Shown here one piece after another: positions 1 to 7,667 of a stretch of 39,048 bases of DNA. The notes beneath the pieces are model-generated. The model saw only the letters and a program-made list of their open reading frames with translations, was not told the DNA's origin and searched no databases. The DNA comes from Deltaproteobacteria bacterium (GTDB taxonomy: Bacteria > Myxococcota_A > Polyangia > Polyangiales > Ga0077539): positions 1 to 39,048 of the forward strand of contig CANJUR010000044.1 in NCBI GenBank assembly GCA_947477565.1, written 5' to 3'. The position numbers and the translations under genes are program-made. The first letter of the stretch is position 1. Each line of letters begins with the position of its first letter.

Positions 1-167
1 CCCGCTGTCGGAACCGCGCGACGTGCTCGCCCGAGTGCGCGCGTGAGCATCGTCGACGGCAGGTACGAGAGGCCGGGCGGCGGCACCAACGAACGCCCGA
101 AGGGGCGGCCGATCATGCCGACCGACAGCATCGCTACCGAGAGCGTCAGCGCCAAAGCGTGACGCAT
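1..167 (-). CDS. 5' part of an exported or membrane-anchored protein, cut by the left edge
   Basis: A minus-strand frame opens with ATG at 167-165 and stays open to the window edge (55 codons plus part of one). The N-terminus has a short basic start (MRHAL) and a hydrophobic stretch of about 15 residues (LALTLSVAMLSVGMIG), so it looks like a signal peptide or membrane anchor. It is followed by a Pro-rich segment, VPPPGLSYLPS, then LTRALGR. I have an impression that this resembles the start of large myxobacterial TPR-type proteins with a Pro-Pro-x-x-x-Tyr-Leu-Pro segment after the anchor; this is a weak recollection, not a match. No strong Shine-Dalgarno sequence precedes the ATG. Third codon positions are GC-rich, as in neighbouring genes. 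The function is unknown. Confidence 0.5.
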   Translation of the reverse strand, partial: MRHALALTLSVAMLSVGMIGRPFGRSLVPPPGLSYLPSTMLTRALGRARRAVPTA

Positions 168-761
168 CAGGATGGACAAGGTCGTGACGGCGTGGTCGCC
201 CCTGCGCCCGTCGCCGAACCCGCGCCTGCGTCGACGATTCCTACGACGGGGCAGGCTCCGGTCGAGCGGCGATCGACGTCGGCGACCGCCGGGGTTTCTC
301 TCTTCGAGTGCGCGTTCTGTCGGCGAGTCTCGTCCCAGTGGCACCGAATCCGACGGCCCTCACGCCCTCGTCGTTCCCCCGCGCGACGGGGGACGCAGCG
401 ACGGCTGCGATCTCCCTCTTCGCCCCCGTCCTGAGCGACGAAGTTCCCGCAAGAAACCGCTTCGCGCAGCGCCGCCCAGGCATCAACGGACCGACCAGCG
501 GGAGGGCCGGGGCCGAGACGTTGTCGAACGACACCCGCAAACACGGGAACCCCGGGGCGGGAGCCCTGCCTCTTCGCTCGGGGGTCCTGGGGGCAGAGCC
601 CCCGGGCGACATGCGCATTTCCCTGTGAAAGAGCGGCGCTCGCCCGTCAGGGTCAAATTCATGCGGAAGTGGCTGGCCGTCTACACACCAAACAAGGCAC
701 AGCCTTTGCGTGTGAAATACGCGAGAGCTCTACCTAATTCTCTCCCACGAGGTCTTCACCC
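168..761. other. 594-bp stretch without a convincing gene
   Basis: Several overlapping open frames occur on both strands, as expected at this GC content, but none has a recognisable domain, signal peptide or good ribosome-binding site, and their translations are Arg/Pro/Ser-rich as in chance frames. The last 100 bp before the gene at 762 are distinctly richer in A+T and probably hold its promoter, although I cannot pick clear -35 and -10 boxes. A strong hairpin lies at 586-606. The left end would hold the promoter of the minus-strand gene ending at the window edge. Confidence 0.5.
586..606. repeat. Perfect G/C hairpin in the intergenic region
   Basis: Arms 586-594 and 598-606 pair over nine positions (CCTGGGGGC with GCCCCCGGG, including one T-G pair) around an AGA loop. 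No T-tract follows, so it is not a standard intrinsic terminator. It could be a dispersed palindromic unit or a transcript-stabilising hairpin; I saw no second copy in the window. Confidence 0.4.
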
Positions 762-1118
762 ATGGCCGATAACGAACGCTTCTTCCGCGCCGCCGGGTAT
801 CTTTTTACCTGGGCATCGGCTGGTGAACGATTGGAAGCCGTGGAGATGTGGCGAGAATCAGCCGACGGGCATGAGCGCTTCTGGGTGACCCGGGCAAGGT
901 GCCGCCCCAACCGTGAGGGAGCCTACTCGGCGGCCATGGCCATGCTTGCATGGGTGAAGTCGCTAGATGTTCCCGTCCGACGCGACCCGAAGGCGCAGGC
1001 CGTATTGGAGCAGCTCGCCGTGACCCATGACCGGCTTCGCAACCTGCCGCCGCACAGCGATCTCGCGATGACCGCGGCCCTCCATACCCTGGTGAGCCGT
1101 CGCGTCGCCGCTGCCTGA
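762..1118 (+). CDS. Small unknown protein, paralogue of the protein at 34699-35049
   Basis: Encodes 118 residues with no signal peptide or membrane segment. I do not recognise a family. By hand alignment it is clearly related to the 116-residue protein at 34699-35049. Shared features in order are AG(Y/F)xFTW near residue 11, an ER pair, a V..(M/L)WR motif, G....WVT.A, an Ala-rich helix ending in W..S, and AQAV...LA.T..RL near residues 82-95. I count roughly 32 identities over about 88 aligned positions. The paired Trp residues and regular spacing suggest a small alpha/beta fold with a C-terminal helix. The start is supported by an ACGAGG sequence about 10 nt upstream and by the alignment. It stands alone between an intergenic region and a secreted protein gene. 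Confidence 0.75.
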   Translation: MADNERFFRAAGYLFTWASAGERLEAVEMWRESADGHERFWVTRARCRPNREGAYSAAMAMLAWVKSLDVPVRRDPKAQAVLEQLAVTHDRLRNLPPHSDLAMTAALHTLVSRRVAAA

Positions 1119-1181
1119 TCACCTCGCGACGAGACCCTCCACCGCGGTACAACCTGCTGTATCTGCCGTTCGGGAGGCCCC

Positions 1182-2789
1182 ATGCGCGCTGCGTCTGTTT
1201 TTTTCACCTCGCTGCTGCTGTCTTCGTCTGCTCTCGCGATCACCCAACCCAACGGCGCGCAGATTCCGGTCGGCAACCAGCTTCAGGACCTGTTTAATGC
1301 ACGCGGCGAGACCGCGATTCGGGTGCGCGAGGACGCGGCCATCGTTCCAGAGCGATTCGTCCCCGGCTGCAACCTCACGTTTACGCTTATCACGCGCGGA
1401 AACGCGGCATTTCGTAACGTCTTCGGCTGGTACAACGTGCCGAGCGGAGCGGTTCCGTCGCCAAGCAGCGCGCGCGCCCTCGATCTCCATGTGCTCATTC
1501 CGTGTGGGGCAATGCCCGGAGAGCAGTTTTCGCTAAACCTGCGGGCCAACCCACGGTACCTCGGCGGCGAAATCGGCTTCTTTCTGCGGACACCCGAGAC
1601 CGGCACCTCAGGCACGTGCTCCGGGACCTGCTGCGCGTCGCTCTCTTCGCTCGGCTCTTCGTTCTTCTCCGAACGCGGATACAACCCCGACAACGTCGGC
1701 GCCGACCGCTCGTACATCCACCTCCTCACGTACGACTCGCGCGTCCGACCGCAGGCCTTCTACTTCGCGTGGGAAGACCTCTACTCGGGCGGCGACAACA
1801 ACTTCACGGACTTCATCGCCCTCGTCGATCAGATCGTCTGCACGGGCGGTGGTGGCAGCTGCGCCACCTCGATGCCCGGCGCGTGTGGTGCCGGAACGCT
1901 CCAGTGCCGCGCGGGCGCGCTCGCCTGCGTGGGTGCGATCGCCGCGTCGGCGGAGCGATGCGATGGCATCGACAACGACTGCGACAGCATGACCGACGAG
2001 GGTGACGCTCTCTGCGGAATGATGCAGGTGTGCGACCGGGGTCGGTGCGTAGACCGGTGCCTCAGTGAACTCGGATGCTTCCCGGGATTGCGATGCACCG
2101 ATCGGGGCACCTGCGTCGAGGCGGCGTGCGAGACCGTAAACTGCGGCCCCAACCAGCGCTGTGAAGGCGGCCGGTGCGTCGGGACGTGCGAGGGCATCAT
2201 GTGTCCCGCAGGCTCACTCTGCCGCGCAGGACGATGCATCGACGCATGCGCGGGGGTGACCTGCGACAGCGATCAGGCGTGCGTCGATGGCGTGTGCGTG
2301 CCCCGCTGCGAGTGTCGTCGTTGCGCCGCGGGTCAGGCATGCGGAGCGGACGGGCGCTGCCGCGCGATGGCCTGCGCGACGGTGGCCTGCGCCGACGGCA
2401 CCACATGCGTCGAAGGGCGCTGCGTGGACGCCTGCGAGGGAGCGTACTGCCCGGCGGGAGAGCGCTGCGAGACCGGGCGATGCGTGACCATTCCGGTGCC
2501 CGACGGTGGCGTGCCGCGCGATGTCCCAGCGCTCGCGGACGTGGGCTTCTTCGACCTCGGAGCGAGTGACGTCCCGGTCGAGAAACCGGACGCCGGCGCG
2601 AGCATCGACGCCGCCACGGATGACGGACTGTTGATCGTCTACGACACGTCCAATGGTTGCAGTTGTCGGGTGGAAACACGCGCACCGCCCGGTGGTCCGA
2701 CGGGGCTATTGGCAGGTGCTTGCGTGGCGCTCGCGTGGCGTCGTCGTCAGCGCTTCGGTGCGAAGCGCTCGCGCAGGCGCCTGCCGTAA
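1182..2789 (+). CDS. Secreted Cys-rich protein with DUF4114-like and MopE-type motifs and a MYXO-CTERM-like tail
   Basis: Encodes 535 residues. A signal peptide is visible (MRAASVFFTSLLLSSSALA). Residues about 60-230 end in FAWEDLYSGGDNNFTDF, like the acidic end of DUF4114 domains (usually an FEDL..GGDxDxND pattern). Near residue 265 is CDGIDNDCDSMTDEG, the Cys/Asp motif shared by MopE-type proteins of myxobacteria. Residues about 280-445 hold around seven short repeats of the form C..V.C..G..C..GRCV, which should form disulfides outside the cytoplasm. An Asp/Pro/Val-rich linker follows. The end, GCSC then a hydrophobic segment then WRRRQR, resembles the MYXO-CTERM sorting signal, but about 11 residues continue past the Arg cluster. 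The gene end overlaps the end of glmU on the other strand by 43 bp. Likely cell-surface, exact role unknown. Confidence 0.85.
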   Translation: MRAASVFFTSLLLSSSALAITQPNGAQIPVGNQLQDLFNARGETAIRVREDAAIVPERFVPGCNLTFTLITRGNAAFRNVFGWYNVPSGAVPSPSSARALDLHVLIPCGAMPGEQFSLNLRANPRYLGGEIGFFLRTPETGTSGTCSGTCCASLSSLGSSFFSERGYNPDNVGADRSYIHLLTYDSRVRPQAFYFAWEDLYSGGDNNFTDFIALVDQIVCTGGGGSCATSMPGACGAGTLQCRAGALACVGAIAASAERCDGIDNDCDSMTDEGDALCGMMQVCDRGRCVDRCLSELGCFPGLRCTDRGTCVEAACETVNCGPNQRCEGGRCVGTCEGIMCPAGSLCRAGRCIDACAGVTCDSDQACVDGVCVPRCECRRCAAGQACGADGRCRAMACATVACADGTTCVEGRCVDACEGAYCPAGERCETGRCVTIPVPDGGVPRDVPALADVGFFDLGASDVPVEKPDAGASIDAATDDGLLIVYDTSNGCSCRVETRAPPGGPTGLLAGACVALAWRRRQRFGAKRSRRRLP

Positions 2790-4135
2790 CCTTCCTTGTT
2801 CTCCTGCTTCGCGCGGCCAATCGCGAGAGCGTCCTCGGGTACATCGCGGGTCACTACCGAGCCGGAGCCCACGTAGGAGTTCTTTCCGATGGTCACCGGG
2901 GCCACGAGAGAGCTGTTTGAACCGATGAAGGCACCCTCCTCGATGGTGGTGACGTGCTTCCGGAAGCCGTCGTAATTGCAGAAGATTGTTCCTGCGCCAA
3001 TGTTGGCGCGCGGACCCACTACGCCGTCGCCGAGGTACGCGAGATGGTTGGCCTTCGCGCCCTTGCCCAGTCGGGTCTTCTTCAACTCCACGAAGTTGCC
3101 GACGTGCGCGCCGGCCTCCACCACGCTCTCCGGCCGCAGATGCGCAAACGGCCCCAACTGCGCTCCCTCGTGCACTTCGCACCGAGTCACCAATGTGTAC
3201 GGCTTCAGCAGCACCTCGCGGCCGATCGAGGCGTCCTCCAGAACGCAGCCCGCATCTACCGTCGTTCCGCTTCCGATAGAGGTCTTACCCCGTAGCACCA
3301 CGTTCGGGCCGATGGTCACGCCAGCCTCGATCGCAACGTCGCGGTCGATGCAAACGCCTGGCGCCACGGTGCTGCCCGCGCGACGGTGACCATCTGCGAT
3401 GCGCTGCCAGAGATACGCCTCGGTCGCCGCGAGTTCCGCGCGGTCGTTCACTCCACGCAGCGCAATCGGCTCCCAGGTGAGCTCTCCCACTCCGCCTTCG
3501 CTCGCGGCGATCTCCACCAGATCGGTGAGATAGAACTCACCTTGCGCGTTGGCGGCGCCGATTTTCCCGAGAGAGATCTCCAGGAACTCTTTACCGGCCA
3601 CGTAAAGGCCCGGGTTGACGCAGCGCACTGCACGCTCGTCTGCGGAAGCATCTTTATGCTCCCGAATCGCGCGGATACGCCCGCTAGCGTCACGGAGAAC
3701 ACGGCCGTAGCCCGCCGGGTCGCTGACCTCGGTGGTGATCATCGCTAGCGCCGCACCGGTGCTGAGTCGCGTCGCGATGAGTTGTCGCAGCGCCTCTGCA
3801 GGGACGCATGGAACGTCCCCGTACGTGATCAGCACCTCGGTCGCCTCGGCCGGAACAGCAGACATCCCTGCGCGCACCGCGTCGGCCGTACCGCGTTGTT
3901 CGGTCTGCACCGCGAAGCGCACCTGCTCGCCGAAGCGCGCCTGCACGGCCTCGATGACCGCTTCGCGCCCGTGCCCAACGACGAGCACCACGGAGTCCGA
4001 ACCAGCACCAAGCGCCGCCTCGATCGACCAGTGAACCATCGCCACACCGGCGACCTTGTGCAGCACCTTGGGCAGCGCGCTCTTCATCCGGGTGCCCTGG
4101 CCAGCGGCCAGGATGATTGTGCATCGACCGTTCAT
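2747..4135 (-). CDS. glmU: Bifunctional GlmU: GlcNAc-1-phosphate uridyltransferase / glucosamine-1-phosphate acetyltransferase
   Basis: Makes UDP-GlcNAc, the precursor of peptidoglycan and lipopolysaccharide, in the cytoplasm: the C-terminal half acetylates glucosamine-1-phosphate and the N-terminal half transfers UMP. The 462-residue product matches the usual family length. The N-terminal nucleotidyltransferase signature LAAGQGTRMKSALPK is at residues 8-22, with TYGDVPC further on. The C-terminal half has left-handed beta-helix hexapeptide repeats and the conserved stretch HLAYLGDGVVGPRANIGAGT, followed by NYDGFRKH. I chose ATG at 4135-4133 because GAGG lies 8 nt upstream and the protein begins MNGRCTIILAAG; the frame stays open upstream to 4360, but that part is the antisense of nadD. 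It is divergent from nadD and converges with the Cys-rich protein gene. Confidence 0.97.
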   Translation of the reverse strand: MNGRCTIILAAGQGTRMKSALPKVLHKVAGVAMVHWSIEAALGAGSDSVVLVVGHGREAVIEAVQARFGEQVRFAVQTEQRGTADAVRAGMSAVPAEATEVLITYGDVPCVPAEALRQLIATRLSTGAALAMITTEVSDPAGYGRVLRDASGRIRAIREHKDASADERAVRCVNPGLYVAGKEFLEISLGKIGAANAQGEFYLTDLVEIAASEGGVGELTWEPIALRGVNDRAELAATEAYLWQRIADGHRRAGSTVAPGVCIDRDVAIEAGVTIGPNVVLRGKTSIGSGTTVDAGCVLEDASIGREVLLKPYTLVTRCEVHEGAQLGPFAHLRPESVVEAGAHVGNFVELKKTRLGKGAKANHLAYLGDGVVGPRANIGAGTIFCNYDGFRKHVTTIEEGAFIGSNSSLVAPVTIGKNSYVGSGSVVTRDVPEDALAIGRAKQENKEGYGRRLRERFAPKR

Positions 4136-4237
4136 TTGTATTTCCTCTGTGCTTCGGGAATGGGGGCTGGCGGAGGCCGACGCTTCTATCATGCGTCCGT
4201 GCGCTCGATGGCTGCTTGGGCTTAGGCTCCGCGCCGC

Positions 4238-4786
4238 ATGAACGTCGGCTTCTTCGGCGGCAGCTTCAACCCGCCCCACGTCTCCCACGTCCTCGCGGTC
4301 TCCTACGTGCTGGCCACGCAGCCGCTCGACCTCGTCCTCGTGGTGCCCTGCTTCGACCATCCGCTGGGCAAGGAACTAGCGCAGTTTACGCACAGGCAAG
4401 CGATGTGCGAGCGCGCCTTCGAACACCTGCACCACGTCGAGGTCTCTGCCATCGAACAGGAAATGGGCGAGACCTCTCGCACGCTTTTCACCCTCCGCGC
4501 ACTCCACGCCGCTCACCCCGACTGGTGCCTCAGGTTGATCATCGGCGCCGACATCTTGAACGAAACCGAGCGCTGGTTCGGCTGGTCGGACATCGTTCAG
4601 ATCGCCCCGCCGCTCGTGCTCGGCCGGCTCGGTCATCCCCACGCCGACGCGCCGCCATCCGTCATCCCGCAGCTCTCTTCCACAGACGTTCGTGACCGCC
4701 TCGCGCGGGGTCTCGCAGTCGATGAAGTCGTCCCGCGGCGGGTGATCGAGTACGCCCGGATGCACCGACTCTACGGCGCCACGTGA
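4238..4786 (+). CDS. nadD: Nicotinate-nucleotide adenylyltransferase (NadD-like)
   Basis: Likely adenylates nicotinic acid mononucleotide from ATP in NAD synthesis. The 182 residues carry the nucleotidyltransferase signature GGSFNPPHVSH at residues 7-17, with both His of the HxxH motif. IIGADILNETERW follows in mid-protein, and SSTDVRDRL near the C-terminus matches the conserved (S/T)xTxxR signature. The substrate segment is unusual: where NadD proteins usually have a PxxxPPHK-like loop, this one reads CFDHPLGKEL, so use of another mononucleotide (NMN or a pantetheine-type substrate) is not excluded. The length is slightly short for NadD. Its stop overlaps the GTG start of the next gene (GTGA), so the two are translationally coupled. 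Confidence 0.8.
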   Translation: MNVGFFGGSFNPPHVSHVLAVSYVLATQPLDLVLVVPCFDHPLGKELAQFTHRQAMCERAFEHLHHVEVSAIEQEMGETSRTLFTLRALHAAHPDWCLRLIIGADILNETERWFGWSDIVQIAPPLVLGRLGHPHADAPPSVIPQLSSTDVRDRLARGLAVDEVVPRRVIEYARMHRLYGAT

Positions 4787-5616
4787 CCGCTCCCTGGATG
4801 GTGATCGGCCTCGGCCGGATGGGAAGAGCGTTTCTCGCGCTCGCACAGAACCATCGGGCTGTCGCGGCTGGATACCCTGCTCGCGCTGCGATTCCTGAGC
4901 GACTGCGAGCCGAGGCGGTGACCTGGATTCTCGCCGTCAGTGATCAGAATATTACCAAAGTCTGTAAAGACTTGCTCCCCACGCTACGGCCGGGAGACGT
5001 AGTGCTCCACCTGGCGGGAGCGCGGGGACTGGATGTGCTGGTTTCTGCAAGGGACGTGGGCGCTGCGATCGGCGCGCTGCATCCGCTCGCGGCCATCGCG
5101 ACGCTCGAGCCCGCTGGATCGCTCGTCGGTGCGGCATTTATGATCGAAGGCGATGCGGCTGCGGTCGATGTGGCGCGTCAGGTCGTCGCCCTCGCAAGCG
5201 GTCGACTGATCGTGGCCGACGCCGTGGACCGGGCGGCCTATCACGCCGGGGCCGCGCTGGTGGCCTCCGGAGCCGTGGCGATCGCACAGGGGGCGGCGTG
5301 GTTACTCGGCAACGCGGTTCACCCGACGCCCTCGGAGGAAGACCTGCGGGCGGCGACGGCATCGCTGCTGTGGAGCGTTGCGCGCAACATCGAGCACCTC
5401 GGGCCGGACGCCTCGCTCGCGTCTCCGCTCTTGCGGGACGACACCGAGACCGTGGCTCGGCACCTCGCCGTGATGGCTGCCGATCCGACGGTGCGCGCCC
5501 TGTATCGGGCGGTACTCGCCCGCGTGATTGTTCCGCTTGAGAGCAGCGGTCGCGTGCGGCCAGAGACCATCGCGGCGGCGAAGCGACTGGCGCAAGCGGA
5601 GTCGGACACCCATTGA
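4783..5616 (+). CDS. Rossmann-like / DUF2520 NAD(P)-dependent oxidoreductase-like protein
   Basis: Encodes 277 residues. The N-terminus has a dinucleotide-binding loop, VIGLGRMGRAF (residues 7-17), then a Rossmann-like half with strand segments WILAVSDQ and VVLHLAGA. The C-terminal half (about 130-270) is all-helical and contains DRAAYHAGAALVASG, which resembles the DUF2520 domain. Proteins of this architecture look like ProC or PanE-type reductases, but their substrate is mostly unestablished. GTG start at 4783 is chosen because it overlaps the nadD stop by four bases, the classic coupled arrangement. Co-expression with nadD is likely and may hint at a cofactor-linked role; that part is inference. 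Confidence 0.85.
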   Translation: MTAPWMVIGLGRMGRAFLALAQNHRAVAAGYPARAAIPERLRAEAVTWILAVSDQNITKVCKDLLPTLRPGDVVLHLAGARGLDVLVSARDVGAAIGALHPLAAIATLEPAGSLVGAAFMIEGDAAAVDVARQVVALASGRLIVADAVDRAAYHAGAALVASGAVAIAQGAAWLLGNAVHPTPSEEDLRAATASLLWSVARNIEHLGPDASLASPLLRDDTETVARHLAVMAADPTVRALYRAVLARVIVPLESSGRVRPETIAAAKRLAQAESDTH

Positions 5617-5688
5617 TGGCGTCGCGTGGCCTGTGCAAGAACGCGCACGGCAACCGGTTCCTGAACTCTGATTAGAGGAGCAATAGCG

Positions 5689-6720
5689 ATGTACTCAGGC
5701 TCGGCACTCACGACCCAGGGCATCACCCTGGAGCGGCACATCCTCGAGGAGCAACTCGCGATTCCCGACGCGACCGGGGATTTTACCGGGCTCTTCCAAC
5801 AGATCGCGCTGGCGGCGAAGGTCATCAACTCGCGCGTTCGGTCGGCGGGCCTTGCCGGCATCCTCGGTCTGACCGGCGAGAAGAACATCCAGGGCGAAGA
5901 GGTCCAGAAGCTGGATGAATTCGCCAACAACGTACTGATCCGCTCGGTCGAGGCGGGTGGTCACCTCTGCGTGATGGCCAGCGAGGAAAACGAGGGAATC
6001 GTTCGGATCCCGGACCGTTTTGCTACCGGCAAATACGTGATGATGTTCGACCCCCTCGATGGCAGTTCCAACATCGACGTCGACATCAACATCGGGACGA
6101 TTTTTTCGATTCATCGGCGCATCACGACCGGTCGGCATGGCACGGAGGTCGATTGCCTCCAGCCCGGCACCTCGCAGGTCGCGGCGGGCTACGTCATCTA
6201 CGGATCGAGCACCGTTCTCGTGTACACGATGGGCGAGAGCGTTCACGGGTTCACACTTGATCCCGCCGTCGGTGAATTCTTTCTGTCCCACGAAAACATC
6301 CGCATCCCCCCAAAGGGGAAGATCTACTCGGTCAACGAAGGCAACGCGCAGTTGTGGCCGGCGGGTCTGCGGCGCTGGGTAGTCGATATGCAGACCCCCA
6401 GGCCCGGTTCCGACGGCACGATGGGGACGCCGTACTCTGCGCGATATGTCGGATCGCTCGTGGCGGACTTCCACCGCACGCTGCTCAAGGGTGGCGTGTT
6501 TGCATATCCAGCGGACTCAAAGAACCCGCAGGGCAAGCTGCGGCTCTTGTACGAGGCGGCACCCATGGCGTTTCTCTGTGAGGCGGCTGGCGGGGCTGCG
6601 TCCGACGGGATCCAGCGGATTCTCGACGTTGTTCCGACATCGCTCCATCAGCGGGTGCCGCTCTACATTGGCAGTCGCGATGAGGTCGCCGCCGCCGAGC
6701 GTTTCCTGCGCGAGGGGTAG
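5689..6720 (+). CDS. fbp: Class I fructose-1,6-bisphosphatase
   Basis: Hydrolyses fructose-1,6-bisphosphate to fructose-6-phosphate, the committed step of gluconeogenesis, in the cytoplasm. The 343 residues match the class I family length. The metal-binding and catalytic signature FDPLDGSSN lies near residues 120-128, preceded by the acidic SEENE segment, and KLRLLYEAAPMAFL near the C-terminus is the conserved substrate/metal region ending in the catalytic Glu. A strong ribosome-binding site (GAGGAG) lies 8 nt before the ATG. It starts 72 bp after the DUF2520 gene and may form a transcription unit with it. The next gene converges from the other strand. Confidence 0.97.
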   Translation: MYSGSALTTQGITLERHILEEQLAIPDATGDFTGLFQQIALAAKVINSRVRSAGLAGILGLTGEKNIQGEEVQKLDEFANNVLIRSVEAGGHLCVMASEENEGIVRIPDRFATGKYVMMFDPLDGSSNIDVDINIGTIFSIHRRITTGRHGTEVDCLQPGTSQVAAGYVIYGSSTVLVYTMGESVHGFTLDPAVGEFFLSHENIRIPPKGKIYSVNEGNAQLWPAGLRRWVVDMQTPRPGSDGTMGTPYSARYVGSLVADFHRTLLKGGVFAYPADSKNPQGKLRLLYEAAPMAFLCEAAGGAASDGIQRILDVVPTSLHQRVPLYIGSRDEVAAAERFLREG

Positions 6721-6764
6721 TCGATTCGAGTTCGCCAGTTGAGGGAGGGGGGGGCTGGACGCGA

Positions 6765-7202
6765 TCAACCGGTGGGCGGCTCGGGGTCGCTTGCGTCGTC
6801 CGCCGGGGCATCCGCCACGGGCGCAGGGCCGATGTCCCCACGGGTCATCGGATGCTGGCGGAAGCGAGCATCGCGCTGCTCGCTGAATCCCGGGCTGCGG
6901 TAGGCGTTGGGGTCAGTGCCACCGCGGTCTGGTCGGCGGCCACCCATGCCGCGAGGTGAGCGGCCACCGCGCGTCTGCGACTCGTGCGAGGTAAGGACTG
7001 CACTCGGGAGCCCCGGTGCCACGGGAGGGAGAGAGGGGTCTTCCCCTTCGTCCTTCGGGAGCCCGGCATAGTCGATCTTGTATTCGTACGTCGGCGCGTC
7101 GCGAAACCCAGGGCCCCGGTAGGCCTTCGGGTCGTTGGGTGACGGGCGCGCAGCAATCGAGGTCGGGCGCTGCGGGGCTTTGCGGACAGGTCGATCGGCC
7201 AT
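6765..7202 (-). CDS. Unknown low-complexity protein with a repeated DPxAYRxPGF motif
   Basis: Encodes 145 residues rich in Pro, Arg, Asp and Gly, with no signal peptide, membrane segment or recognised domain; it is probably largely disordered. A short motif occurs twice: DPKAYRGPGF near residue 24 and DPNAYRSPGF near residue 98. Other visible segments are TYEYKIDYAGLPKDEGEDPS and an acidic, Pro-rich C-terminus. AGAGAGAGAC just before the ATG at 7202-7200 is purine-rich but a poor Shine-Dalgarno match. It is divergent from the small membrane protein at 7317 and convergent with fbp. The motif repeat with conserved Tyr, Pro and Phe is the main reason to treat it as a real gene; its role is unknown. 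Confidence 0.65.
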   Translation of the reverse strand: MADRPVRKAPQRPTSIAARPSPNDPKAYRGPGFRDAPTYEYKIDYAGLPKDEGEDPSLPPVAPGLPSAVLTSHESQTRGGRSPRGMGGRRPDRGGTDPNAYRSPGFSEQRDARFRQHPMTRGDIGPAPVADAPADDASDPEPPTG

Positions 7203-7316
7203 CGAGGTCTCTCTCTTTTCAGTGGACGGCGGGACAGCAACACCGGCGCGACAGGCCTGTCAAGCACGTCGGAATCTTGCTCGTCGGCGCGGGTCCGCGC
7301 TGTTTTGCAAGGTGGA

Positions 7317-7589
7317 ATGTTCAGAGCGACCCGCTGGATCTTGTCGAGCCTGATCACACTCATTGCGCTCTATGCGTACTTCTTCGTTCCTATCGGCGGC
7401 ACCCGCACGCTTTGGGAGCACACCCGGCGAATCCTTGGCACCCCCGAGGCGCATGACCTCGGCCAGGACATCCGCTCGGCGGGAGACGACGTGGCGACGA
7501 AGATCCGTCGCGAGGTCATCCCCTCTGTGATGTCCGGGTTCGACGGCGGTCACCGAACCGATGCCGGCAGAGCGGTCCGTTCGCGCTGA
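7317..7589 (+). CDS. Small single-pass membrane protein, unknown function
   Basis: Ninety residues from ATG at 7317; a TTG start four codons upstream is possible. Residues about 8-28 form one hydrophobic helix (WILSSLITLIALYAYFFVPIGG). A soluble tail follows with HTRRILGTPEAHDLGQDI and ATKIRREVIPS. The tail resembles short membrane-bound proteins of unknown role. AAGGTGG sits very close to the ATG, so initiation is not optimal. It is 78 bp upstream of the aminotransferase gene and may be in the same transcription unit. The coding call rests on the helix and codon usage only. Confidence 0.6.
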   Translation: MFRATRWILSSLITLIALYAYFFVPIGGTRTLWEHTRRILGTPEAHDLGQDIRSAGDDVATKIRREVIPSVMSGFDGGHRTDAGRAVRSR

Positions 7590-7667
7590 AAGAGCAGCGG
7601 TTCACACCCTCGGCGCTTCATGTTAGACGGCCCGGCCTGTGATCCCCTCGAGGAGGCCGTTTCTGTC

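Noticed and set aside
2..46. Plus-strand frame ending with TGA at 44-46, as the end of a gene cut by the left edge
   Set aside because: Only about 14 codons are visible. The minus-strand frame over the same bases has a signal-like start and is longer, so it is preferred. Both cannot be excluded.
172..888. Plus-strand open frame across the intergenic region and into the gene at 762
   Set aside because: Its translation is Arg/Ser/Pro-rich without a domain, and it overlaps the small paralogue in another frame.
1950..2500. Cys-rich repeats as EGF domains
   Set aside because: Cys spacing is about C-x3-C-x5-C-x4-C, shorter than EGF units. I call them short Cys-rich repeats only.
4136..4237. Sigma-70 promoter between glmU and nadD
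   Set aside because: No hexamer pair with good spacing is visible on either strand; any promoter call would be guesswork.
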